A DNA stretch of 8,767 nucleotides, taken from NCBI GenBank assembly GCA_003695285.1, contig RFIL01000502.1, positions 1 to 8,767 on the forward strand, in the 5' to 3' direction. The stretch comes from Calditrichota bacterium (GTDB taxonomy: Bacteria > Calditrichota > Calditrichia > RBG-13-44-9 > J075). A program made the position numbers and the translations under genes. How positions within the stretch are numbered: the stretch's first letter is position 1; each line of letters begins with the position of its first letter. Shown in pieces: positions 1-6,548 of the stretch. The notes under the pieces are model-generated. The model was not told where the DNA came from, searched no databases, and saw only the letters and a program-made list of their open reading frames with translations.

Positions 1-1
1 T

Positions 2-817
2 CAAGGCATGGGACTTCTTCAACGTATTGTTAATGAAGCCCGGGAAAAATATAACCAGTTAAATATTCAATTAACGATATTTGATACCCGCTATAAAGCT
101 GAAGTACCCGACTTAACCTATGATATCTATATTTCTTCCGGCGGCCCGGGCAGTCCATTTGATGGCATTCATTCCCTCTGGGAAAAAAAATATTTTCATC
201 TAATGGAATCCATCTGGGAGAACAATTTACAGGAAAATCGCTCTCGGAAGTTCGTCTTTTTCATTTGCCATTCGTTCCAACTGATGTGTCGGGTTTTCAA
301 TCTTGCGGAGGTCCGAAAACGGAATTTTCGCTCATTCGGAATTTTACCGGTAGTGAAAACTGAGGAAGGGATGATTGATCCCCTTTTTCAACCTTTACCC
401 GAAGTGTTTTATGCCGCCGATTTTAGGGAATTTGAGGTTGTGTCTCCCAACATGAAACGTTTAAACGAATTAGGTGGAAAAATATTAGCTCTGGAATCCG
501 AAAGAATAGACCCCTCCTGGGAGCGGGCTTTGATGGCCATTCGGCTTTCCGATGAGATTGTGGGTACCCAGTTCCATCCTGAGGCAGATCCTGAAAGTAT
601 GAAATACCATTTTCAACATCCGGAACGAAAAGAACAGGTGGTAAAGGAATATGGCATTTCGAAATACGAAGAAATGCTTGAACTTCTGGAAAACCCGGAG
701 CCACTTCTCCTTACCCAGAGAACCATACTCCCGGGTTTTCTAAATCAGGCAATTCAAGCACTTACTAACTCTGTTGAAATCCAATCAAAACTTGAAAATG
801 AGAAGCTCCGGTTGTAA
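2..817 (+). CDS. Class I glutamine amidotransferase-like protein, 5'-partial
   Basis: The reading frame is open to the left edge; the first ATG is at 8, but the codons before it (Gln-Gly) continue the frame and no ribosome binding site is visible, so the true N-terminus probably lies outside the window. Numbered from that ATG there are 269 residues. Class I GATase landmarks are in order: a glycine-rich SSGGPGSP strand-loop at 43-50, a nucleophile elbow FICHSFQ with Cys87, and the GTQFHPE motif with His190 and Glu192 completing the Cys-His-Glu triad. Such domains release ammonia from glutamine for a partner synthase domain. No synthetase domain follows, so this is a stand-alone GATase-like protein of the GMP-synthase-like type with an extra C-terminal tail of about 75 residues. 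Both glycines usual around the nucleophile (GxCxGxQ) are replaced, by Phe85 and Ser89, so the activity may have diverged. The substrate cannot be told from the sequence. Confidence 0.8.
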   Translation, partial: QGMGLLQRIVNEAREKYNQLNIQLTIFDTRYKAEVPDLTYDIYISSGGPGSPFDGIHSLWEKKYFHLMESIWENNLQENRSRKFVFFICHSFQLMCRVFNLAEVRKRNFRSFGILPVVKTEEGMIDPLFQPLPEVFYAADFREFEVVSPNMKRLNELGGKILALESERIDPSWERALMAIRLSDEIVGTQFHPEADPESMKYHFQHPERKEQVVKEYGISKYEEMLELLENPEPLLLTQRTILPGFLNQAIQALTNSVEIQSKLENEKLRL

Positions 818-845
818 TTTATTTTTTGACATCAGGATGATAAAG

Positions 846-863
846 TTAACCAACGTTAGTTAA
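846..863. promoter_or_regulatory. Near-perfect 18-bp palindrome, possible operator
   Basis: TTAACCAACGTTAGTTAA matches its own reverse complement at 16 of 18 positions, with no loop. It lies in the 211-bp gap between the GATase-like gene and the M48 protease gene, about 90 bp upstream of the likely -10 box. A palindrome without a spacer or a following T-run looks more like a binding site for a dimeric regulator than a terminator. The regulator is unknown. Confidence 0.35.
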
Positions 864-929
864 TTTATATTGTTATGTCCTGTGATGTTTGAAAGCTGGA
901 GCTATTTTACTCCAATTCCTCGTTAGGAT

Positions 930-958
930 TTTCGTTTCTCCAATCAAACTTTTATAAT
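930..958 (+). promoter_or_regulatory. Candidate promoter of the M48 protease gene
   Basis: A perfect TATAAT -10 hexamer lies at 953-958. The best -35 at 17-bp spacing, 930-935 (TTTCGT), is poor. Transcription would start near 965, leaving a leader of about 64 nt with an AAAGGAG ribosome binding site at 1016-1022. The weak -35 could mean that an activator is needed, or that the hit is chance in AT-rich DNA. Confidence 0.4.
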
Positions 959-1028
959 AGATTTTTAAGCACAGATTCCGGGGAGGATAGATTCTATTGA
1001 TGATGAGCTATGATTAAAGGAGAGGACT

Positions 1029-2480
1029 ATGTGTAAAACCAGAAGCCTTAAATGGATTTCATGGATCATTTTTTCAATCCTGGCTGCGTATATCATTTCC
1101 TGTGCCGTAAATCCGGTTACCGGTAAACGCGAATTAATGTTGTTGTCCGAGGCTGATGAAATTGCATTGGGACAACAATCGGATCAGGAAATTATAAAAA
1201 TGTATGGGGAATACCCTGATGAGACGTTGACCCAGTTTATTTCCCAATTAGGAACTCAGATGGCAAAAATATCCCATCGACCACAACTTAATTACCAGTT
1301 TCGTTTGCTGGATACCCCGGTAATTAATGCCTTTGCTGTTCCGGGAGGTTATGTTTACATCACTCGTGGCATTCTTGCCTATCTGAACAATGAAGCTGAA
1401 TTTGCGGGTGTTCTGGGTCATGAAATCGGTCATATAACAGCCAGACATTCTGCTAAACAATATAGTAAAGCACAACTGGCACAATTAGGATTAGGGCTGG
1501 GGGTTTTACTCTCGGATGAATTTGCCCGTTTTGCCGGACTGGCCCAAACCGGTCTCTCATTGCTTTTTTTAAAGTTCAGCAGAGATGCTGAACGACAGGC
1601 GGATCAATTGGGTGTCGAATACTCTACTAAAGTTGGATATGATGCCCGCGAGATGGCAAATTTCTTCGAAACCCTGGAGAGAATGCAACCGGCCGGTGGC
1701 GGTGGACTCCCGGATTGGTTATCTACTCACCCCAACCCTGCCGAACGGGTTAAAGCCATCCGAAAACTGGCTCTGGAATGGCAACAAAAAATCCCCAATC
1801 CCAATTTAAAAATCAATCGCAATGCTTATCTCCGCAGGTTAGGTGGCCTGGTTTATGGGGATGACCCCCGTCAGGGGTATGTAGAAGGGAACATGTTTTA
1901 CCATCCCACTTTAAAATTCCAATTTCCAACCCCGGCTGGATGGAAGGTCATTAATAATCCCACTCAGGTACAAATTGTCAATTCAACTGAAGATGCTGCG
2001 ATATTATTTACCATCGCCCCTCAGTCCAACCCGGCAGATGCTGCTCAGGCATTTATCACTGAAGCCAATGCCCAGTTAGTGGATGCCACCGCCACTAAAG
2101 TCAATGGCTTGGATGCCAGAAAAGTAATTTCAGACATTGCCACCCAGAGTTCTGTCCTTCGTATCCTCTCATATTTTATCCGGTATAAGGGTACTGTCTA
2201 TGTATTCCATGGGTATACCGATCGAAACTCATTTGGGAATTTCACCACCGAATTTCAACGAACAATGACCCGCTTTCGCCCGCTCAACGATCCGGCTAAA
2301 ATTAATGTAAAACCTGTGCGCCTGTTTATTCAAAAAGTACAAAGGAAAGGCACTGTAAGAGATGTCCTGAAATCACTTAAGGTACCAGATAACCAACTGG
2401 AAGAGATTGCTTTAATCAATGGAGTCCGGTTAACGGATACCCTGGAAGCAGGCACATTGATAAAAATTATTAAAAAATAG
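1029..2480 (+). CDS. M48 family zinc metalloprotease, predicted lipoprotein, with C-terminal LysM-like domain
   Basis: Predicted periplasmic zinc endopeptidase of the BepA/LoiP-like M48 group, which degrades or matures misfolded envelope proteins. The start follows AAAGGAG at a 6-nt spacing. The N-terminus is a lipoprotein signal: basic residues, a hydrophobic stretch at about 9-23 and a lipobox-like IISC with Cys25 as the acylation site. The next residues (NPVTGKREL) are typical of this family. The catalytic HEIGH is at 131-135, with the third zinc ligand Glu188 in a DAERQAD helix, and the family STHP motif at 232-235. Residues about 290-415 form a further domain with no clear motif. Residues about 430-483 resemble a LysM-type repeat (GTVRDVLKSL, LINGV, GTLIKI), suggesting peptidoglycan contact. 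The gene stands alone, with 211 bp before it and a convergent small gene 21 bp after its stop. All catalytic residues are present. Confidence 0.93.
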   Translation: MCKTRSLKWISWIIFSILAAYIISCAVNPVTGKRELMLLSEADEIALGQQSDQEIIKMYGEYPDETLTQFISQLGTQMAKISHRPQLNYQFRLLDTPVINAFAVPGGYVYITRGILAYLNNEAEFAGVLGHEIGHITARHSAKQYSKAQLAQLGLGLGVLLSDEFARFAGLAQTGLSLLFLKFSRDAERQADQLGVEYSTKVGYDAREMANFFETLERMQPAGGGGLPDWLSTHPNPAERVKAIRKLALEWQQKIPNPNLKINRNAYLRRLGGLVYGDDPRQGYVEGNMFYHPTLKFQFPTPAGWKVINNPTQVQIVNSTEDAAILFTIAPQSNPADAAQAFITEANAQLVDATATKVNGLDARKVISDIATQSSVLRILSYFIRYKGTVYVFHGYTDRNSFGNFTTEFQRTMTRFRPLNDPAKINVKPVRLFIQKVQRKGTVRDVLKSLKVPDNQLEEIALINGVRLTDTLEAGTLIKIIKK

Positions 2481-2501
2481 ACTGATTATCCCTTGAAAGA
2501 G

Positions 2502-2675
2502 CTAATCCTCGTTTCTCGAGTTTGTATCCGGGGGGTGGGGTGTTTTCTTCAGCCTTCTCTTTACTGTGTCCCAGACGAACAGACCATGACAGGTGGGACA
2601 TATATAGACTTTACCCAATAACTCTTTGGGTTGGATGGTTCTTTCTATTTTACACTTTGGACAGACTATTTGCAT
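2502..2675 (-). CDS. Small CxxC zinc-ribbon protein (57 aa)
   Basis: A short minus-strand gene of 57 codons. Its ATG (2673-2675) follows an AAAAGGA-type ribosome binding site at a suitable distance, and a TGA lies in frame just upstream, so this is the only sensible start. The protein has two zinc-knuckle pairs, CPKC (Cys5, Cys8) and CPTC (Cys26, Cys29), 17 residues apart, followed by a hydrophobic GLFVW strand and a basic, proline-rich tail. This is the layout of a rubredoxin-like zinc ribbon of the MJ0042 kind, a structural or nucleic-acid/protein-binding module with no enzymatic role implied. It ends 21 bp from the convergent M48 gene and lies 184 bp downstream of the sigma-54 activator on the same strand. 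It could be the last gene of that operon or be expressed from its own promoter. Its partner is unknown. Confidence 0.72.
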   Translation of the reverse strand: MQIVCPKCKIERTIQPKELLGKVYICPTCHGLFVWDTVKRRLKKTPHPPDTNSRNED

Positions 2676-2859
2676 GTTCTTTTCCTTTTCGAATTCTCAC
2701 TAAACTACAAGAATCCTGCCAGTAAAGATAGTCGATGTCCCATAGGGCAAATATACTGCAATCTAATACAATACCAGATTCACAGGAGGTAACATAAGGG
2801 AGAAAGATGTTCAATTGGTGGGGGTTCTCCCCAACTGCCGGGGGAAAAGGCGCAGCAGT
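2676..2859. other. Gap between activator and zinc-ribbon genes
   Basis: No conventional gene is seen. On the plus strand a TACAAT (2767-2772), an AGGAGG (2784-2789) and an 18-codon mini-ORF (2807-2863) occur in suggestive order, but no good -35 is present. On the minus strand there is a TATATTTG motif around 2745-2752 that resembles the -7 element of Bacteroidota promoters; it would lie about 70-75 nt upstream of the zinc-ribbon start codon. Neither is convincing alone. Confidence 0.4.
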
Positions 2860-2860
2860 T
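2815..2860. repeat. Two adjacent inverted repeats after the activator gene
   Basis: AACTGC (2833-2838) pairs with GCAGTT (2855-2860), and GGGG (2821-2824) pairs with CCCC (2829-2832) across a 4-nt loop. Read on the minus strand they directly follow the stop codon of the sigma-54 activator gene, so they could form mRNA hairpins that protect the 3' end or attenuate transcription into the zinc-ribbon gene. No T-run follows, so this is not a standard intrinsic terminator. Confidence 0.4.
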
Positions 2861-4221
2861 TAACTCAAACCAAACTTTTCGATCCGATATCTGAGAGTAT
2901 CCCTGGATAATCCCAGAAGCCGAGCGGCCTTGCTCTTATTATATCCGGTTCGCTCTAATGCAGACTCTATTAACTGCCGTTCAAGTTCTTCCAGATTTAT
3001 TCCTTCAGGGGGGAGGGTAAAAGCTTTTTTCTCACTCATTGGCAACCCCTGACCCAGGAGCAAATCTTCCGCATCAATGTAATCTTTTTCGATAAAAATC
3101 ATCACACGCTCCAGGGTATTACACAGTTCACGCACGTTTCCCGGCCAGGGGTATCTTAAAAGCATCTGTTGGGCTTCCGGAGTAAATCCTTTGACATGTT
3201 TTTTAAATTCCACATTGAATATTTTCAAAAAATGCTCGGAAATAATGAGAATATCTTCTCCCAACTCTCTTAAAGGGGGCATCTTAATGGATACCACATT
3301 GAGGCGAAAATACAAATCCTCCCGGAAAGTGCCCTTTCTAATTTCTTCCGCCAAATTGCGATTGGTGGCAGCAATGATCCGGACATTTACACTAATCGGC
3401 TTGTTGCTACCAAGCCTTCTGAAAGTTTTTGTTTCCAGAACAGAGAGCAATTTTGCCTGTAAATTTAATGGCAACTCACCAATCTCATCAAGAAAAATAG
3501 TGCCTCCTTCGGCTTCCTCTAACAATCCTGCTTTGGATGTCGTTGCATGGGTAAAGGCACCCTTCTCATAACCGAATAATTCCGCTTCTATCAGGGTTTC
3601 CGGTAGGGCAGCACAATTAATATCAACAAAAGGGGCATCTGCCGGCATGGAACTATAATGGATCACCCTGGCCACATGATTTTTACCGGTACCACTTTCG
3701 CCCAGCAAAAGGACAGTCGCATTCGGAACTTTCATTAACTTCTCCACCATCGCCTTAACTGCTTGGATCGGAGGGGAGTTGCCCAGAATGCTATCAGCTA
3801 AAAACTGTTTTCGAAATAAGGGACTCTTTTCATAGAGCAGAAGTTCATACTTTTGCTGATTAATCTCCCGAATTAATTCCGCCTCCCGGGTAACATCCTC
3901 CAACACCATCAAACCAAAGGCTTCATTTTCCCCACTGATAATCATAAGATTGATATAGCGAAGTTTACCATCACGGTCTGAGCGATTCAAATTGGTTAAT
4001 TGAAAATCTTTCTCTGGAGACTGGCATACGGTCTGAATTTCGGTTTCATTACCAAACAATTCTGGAAAGTAATCAATCAAATTATCTCCCTTGCTATCTG
4101 GAGATATTTCCATTAGTAGCTTACGAGCCTGCTCATTTTGGTCAGTTATTTTAAATTTTTCATTAAAATAGATGAGTGCTAATCGTTTATAGTTTGCAAT
4201 TTTTCGAAAGAGGGGGTTCAT
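2860..4221 (-). CDS. Sigma-54-dependent transcriptional activator (PAS, AAA+, Fis-type HTH)
   Basis: Enhancer-binding protein that uses ATP to open promoters bound by sigma-54 RNA polymerase. Residues 1 to about 125 are PAS-like (a YFNEKFKITDQNE core and a LEDVTREAELIREI exit helix), so it senses a ligand or partner rather than being a classical response regulator with a receiver domain. The AAA+ core spans about 142-375: Walker A GESGTGKN (174-181), Walker B TIFLDE (241-246), sensor I region AATN (284-287), FREDLYFRL (299-307) and WPGNVREL (359-366). The C-terminus (411-453) is a Fis-type helix-turn-helix (SKAARLLGLSRDTLRYRI). Two deviations are visible: the sigma-54-contacting loop reads GAFTHA (221-226) instead of GAFTGA, and Walker A ends in Asn181 where Glu is usual. 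The start overlaps the GTPase stop (ATGA), indicating translational coupling. Its genomic position makes it the likely transcriptional output of the GTPase operon. Confidence 0.95.
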   Translation of the reverse strand: MNPLFRKIANYKRLALIYFNEKFKITDQNEQARKLLMEISPDSKGDNLIDYFPELFGNETEIQTVCQSPEKDFQLTNLNRSDRDGKLRYINLMIISGENEAFGLMVLEDVTREAELIREINQQKYELLLYEKSPLFRKQFLADSILGNSPPIQAVKAMVEKLMKVPNATVLLLGESGTGKNHVARVIHYSSMPADAPFVDINCAALPETLIEAELFGYEKGAFTHATTSKAGLLEEAEGGTIFLDEIGELPLNLQAKLLSVLETKTFRRLGSNKPISVNVRIIAATNRNLAEEIRKGTFREDLYFRLNVVSIKMPPLRELGEDILIISEHFLKIFNVEFKKHVKGFTPEAQQMLLRYPWPGNVRELCNTLERVMIFIEKDYIDAEDLLLGQGLPMSEKKAFTLPPEGINLEELERQLIESALERTGYNKSKAARLLGLSRDTLRYRIEKFGLS

Positions 4222-4760
4222 TCTTTTTCTGCGATTTTTAATGAAAGAGTTTGAAATGCTTCTTCCACTGCTTTTCCTGTTTTGGCACTGGTTAAAAGAA
4301 AGGATGTTGAAAATTTGTTCGCCAGATTCTGAACACTATCCAAAACATCTGTAGAACCATCAAAAATATCTTCCTTGTTTCCCAACACCAGTAGTGAGGC
4401 ATCCGGGCTGACATCCAGAAATTTCTGGCAAATTGACTCCAGCGCTGATTCGGTTTCCGGGCGAGTAAGGTCCATGACAGCCAGCGCACCGGAAGCACCC
4501 CGAAAATAATTTTTTACCACCGTATCAAATTTTTCCATCCCGGCTATGTCCCAGATAAAAAAATGGTGTTGGATAATTCTCCCCCCGGGGAGATTCTCCA
4601 ATGGGGGTAATATTTTCTTACTGATTCGAACACCGAGTGTGGTTAGGTAAGTATCACTAAAACGGTTGTAAACAAATCTTTCTACCAGGCTGGTCTTTCC
4701 AACTCCAAAGGGGCCTAATAAACATATTTTTTTTTGTAAAACAGTATTCTCTTTCATCAT
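4218..4760 (-). CDS. Ras/Rab-like small GTPase
   Basis: A single-domain P-loop GTPase of 180 residues, a typical Ras-superfamily size. Motifs: G1 GPFGVGKTS (16-24), G2 Thr41 in TTLGV, G3 WDIAGMEKF (Asp71), G4 NKED (128-131) and G5 TSAK (157-160). The WDxAGxEKF block is strikingly like eukaryotic Rab/Ras. The residue equivalent to the catalytic Gln61 of Ras is Met75, and the Gly12 position is Phe18, both expected to lower intrinsic GTP hydrolysis. No lipidation motif is seen at the C-terminus. I chose ATG 4760 because AGGGA (4767-4771) stands 6 nt before it; an in-frame TTG at 4766 would add two residues but abuts that ribosome binding site. The gene lies 9 nt after the longin-like/OmpA membrane protein and overlaps the sigma-54 activator by 4 nt. 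The obvious inference is that it docks on the longin-like domain of its neighbour and controls, or is controlled by, the activator. Confidence 0.92.
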   Translation of the reverse strand: MMKENTVLQKKICLLGPFGVGKTSLVERFVYNRFSDTYLTTLGVRISKKILPPLENLPGGRIIQHHFFIWDIAGMEKFDTVVKNYFRGASGALAVMDLTRPETESALESICQKFLDVSPDASLLVLGNKEDIFDGSTDVLDSVQNLANKFSTSFLLTSAKTGKAVEEAFQTLSLKIAEKE

Positions 4761-4769
4761 TACCAATCC

Positions 4770-6533
4770 CTATTCGATGGAGAATTCCACCCGTCGATTC
4801 AGTTGCCGTCCTTCCCTCGTATCATTATCCCCAATGGGATTCCGGGAACCCAATCCATGGATTTGTATTTTTTCAACTGGAATTCCCCGGTTAATAAGGA
4901 TCTCTTTAACCTGCTCAGCGCGTTGCAAAGATATTTGCCGATTAACTCTTTCACTACCAGTATTATCGCTGTAACCATATATATGGAGTTTGTTAAAATG
5001 AATTTCATTGAGTATCTGGGTTAAAAAATCAATTTTCTGAAACTCTTCCGGGTTGATATCAGCACTACCTTCCGTAAACTGGATTCGTATCGCTTTCAGT
5101 TCATTACGTAGCTCTTTGACAACATCAATAAAATCTCTGTCTGATACCAGTTCATTCAGAATACTACGAAATTCAGTAATCTGTGTCAATGCCTGGCCAA
5201 TGAGTAATTTTTCGAATCGGGAATGCACTCTCCCCCGTACCACAAGACTGTTTTCTTCAATTAAAAAACGAAGGGAATCAACAGGAGTCGTTATTTTATC
5301 CTGGAGAATCGCTTTCAAACTATCCCTTAATGTATGAACATCCGGTAATACAGGGTGGGGAAGCAACTCATTCTCAACATACTTCGCCTGGGTAGAGTCA
5401 AGGATGATATTGGTAATGGCTTCCCTGGAAAATGCAGATGATAAATACCCTTTTATATATACTTTGTCACCTTGCACGTGATATTGGATATCTGGGTCAT
5501 CCGGCAACTTCTCTGCTGCTATTAACCGATGAATCTTCTTATTTATCATAATTTGATGATACCAATCCGGTCCATAAATAGCACCTACTATGAGGAGAAT
5601 AATAAACAGAAGCAGAAAACTAAACGTAGCCAATGCTTTCAGAGAACCGCCTGTTTCTTCTTCTACAACTTCCTCATCTGTGGATTGAAACAGGTTTACA
5701 AAAGACAAAAATATCGGGGTTACATTCTGGAAAGCACTGGTATCACCCTCGAAATTTCTTAACTCAGCATGATATTTTTTCCGGATGTAGTCCGATAATT
5801 GAAAAATCTTTTCGCTAAAGTTTTGAGGGGGAACACCGGAAACCACAAAAGCCAGATAAGCATAATGACCTACTTCAATGTGGATTTCCATATCTTCATA
5901 TTGTATCTGATGTAACTCCCTTGACTCACCTTCTTTGAAGATGGCACTGGTAAAATCGCGAATGGCTGTTAACATACCGGCTACCAAATCGCGATCCATT
6001 TGGGAGGTGATATCGGAAGATGAAAAATGAGAAAGTAAAATTCCTGTTTTTTTGTGAATCAGGAAGATATCATGAATTTTAAAAGGCAAAACCTCATTCA
6101 GCGCTACCTCTTCCGGAGGTAATCCCATGATTTTGGCTTTTAGTCTCCTGCTTAGCAGTTTAAAACTGAGAGCAGAATCCAATTTTCTATTAACATCCCG
6201 AGCCAGTTTTTTTATTGCCTCTGCCACCGACTTGCGAATGGTCTGTCCGATGACCGGATAAAGCGCATCAATAACATCATCCTTGGCATCCTTGATCTGC
6301 CTTCGGATAGCCTCGCCCATGATGGGAGCCAGTGTTGCAGCCATTTCATCTTTTGAATCCTTGATCTTTTGAGCAATGGACTCGGAGATGACCGGCTTCA
6401 ACGTCACCACCAGTTGCTGTTTATCCTGCAACTGCTTACGAATCCGCTCTACCTCTTTCTGCAGTTCTTCCAGTTGAGTCTTTTCGGAACTGAGAAGAAT
6501 TTTTTTTAAATTTTCTAATGAATTGTCTGACAT
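4770..6533 (-). CDS. Trans-envelope protein: helical repeats, longin/roadblock-like domain, TM, BON-like domains, OmpA_C
   Basis: A 587-residue protein that appears to link the cytoplasm to the cell wall. Residues about 17-40 are coiled coil. Residues 45-113 hold three 23-residue repeats (LKPVISESI, LAPIMGEAI, LYPVIGQTI). Residues about 148-280 look like a longin/roadblock-like sensor fold (IHDIFLIHKKTGILLSH, then DLVAGMLTAIRDF). One membrane span lies at about 299-320. Outside it are two BON-like modules (about 330-392 and 400-465) and an OmpA_C peptidoglycan-binding domain (about 480-587), with Asp523 in GYSDNTG, Arg538 in SLQRAEQV and the NRRVEF end motif. From memory, cyanobacterial OmpA-family proteins have a similar N-terminal half. 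There is no signal peptide, so the N-terminus is predicted to be cytoplasmic. No clear ribosome binding site precedes the ATG; it lies 15 nt after the previous stop and in the same frame, so coupled translation is likely. Longin/roadblock folds are known platforms for small GTPases, and a Ras-like GTPase gene follows directly. Confidence 0.9.
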   Translation of the reverse strand: MSDNSLENLKKILLSSEKTQLEELQKEVERIRKQLQDKQQLVVTLKPVISESIAQKIKDSKDEMAATLAPIMGEAIRRQIKDAKDDVIDALYPVIGQTIRKSVAEAIKKLARDVNRKLDSALSFKLLSRRLKAKIMGLPPEEVALNEVLPFKIHDIFLIHKKTGILLSHFSSSDITSQMDRDLVAGMLTAIRDFTSAIFKEGESRELHQIQYEDMEIHIEVGHYAYLAFVVSGVPPQNFSEKIFQLSDYIRKKYHAELRNFEGDTSAFQNVTPIFLSFVNLFQSTDEEVVEEETGGSLKALATFSFLLLFIILLIVGAIYGPDWYHQIMINKKIHRLIAAEKLPDDPDIQYHVQGDKVYIKGYLSSAFSREAITNIILDSTQAKYVENELLPHPVLPDVHTLRDSLKAILQDKITTPVDSLRFLIEENSLVVRGRVHSRFEKLLIGQALTQITEFRSILNELVSDRDFIDVVKELRNELKAIRIQFTEGSADINPEEFQKIDFLTQILNEIHFNKLHIYGYSDNTGSERVNRQISLQRAEQVKEILINRGIPVEKIQIHGLGSRNPIGDNDTREGRQLNRRVEFSIE

Positions 6534-6548
6534 TTTTTGAAGCAGGAG

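Noticed and set aside
1585..1809. Plus-strand 74-codon ORF inside the M48 gene
   Set aside because: Alternate frame over the conserved catalytic region of the protease; no ribosome binding site and no independent signal.
2522..2725. Plus-strand 67-codon ORF from TTG
   Set aside because: It is the antisense shadow of the 57-aa zinc-ribbon gene; it has a TTG start without a ribosome binding site and a composition unlike a real protein.
3191..3571. Plus-strand 126-codon ORF
   Set aside because: It lies wholly antisense to the AAA+ core of the sigma-54 activator, whose motifs are intact.
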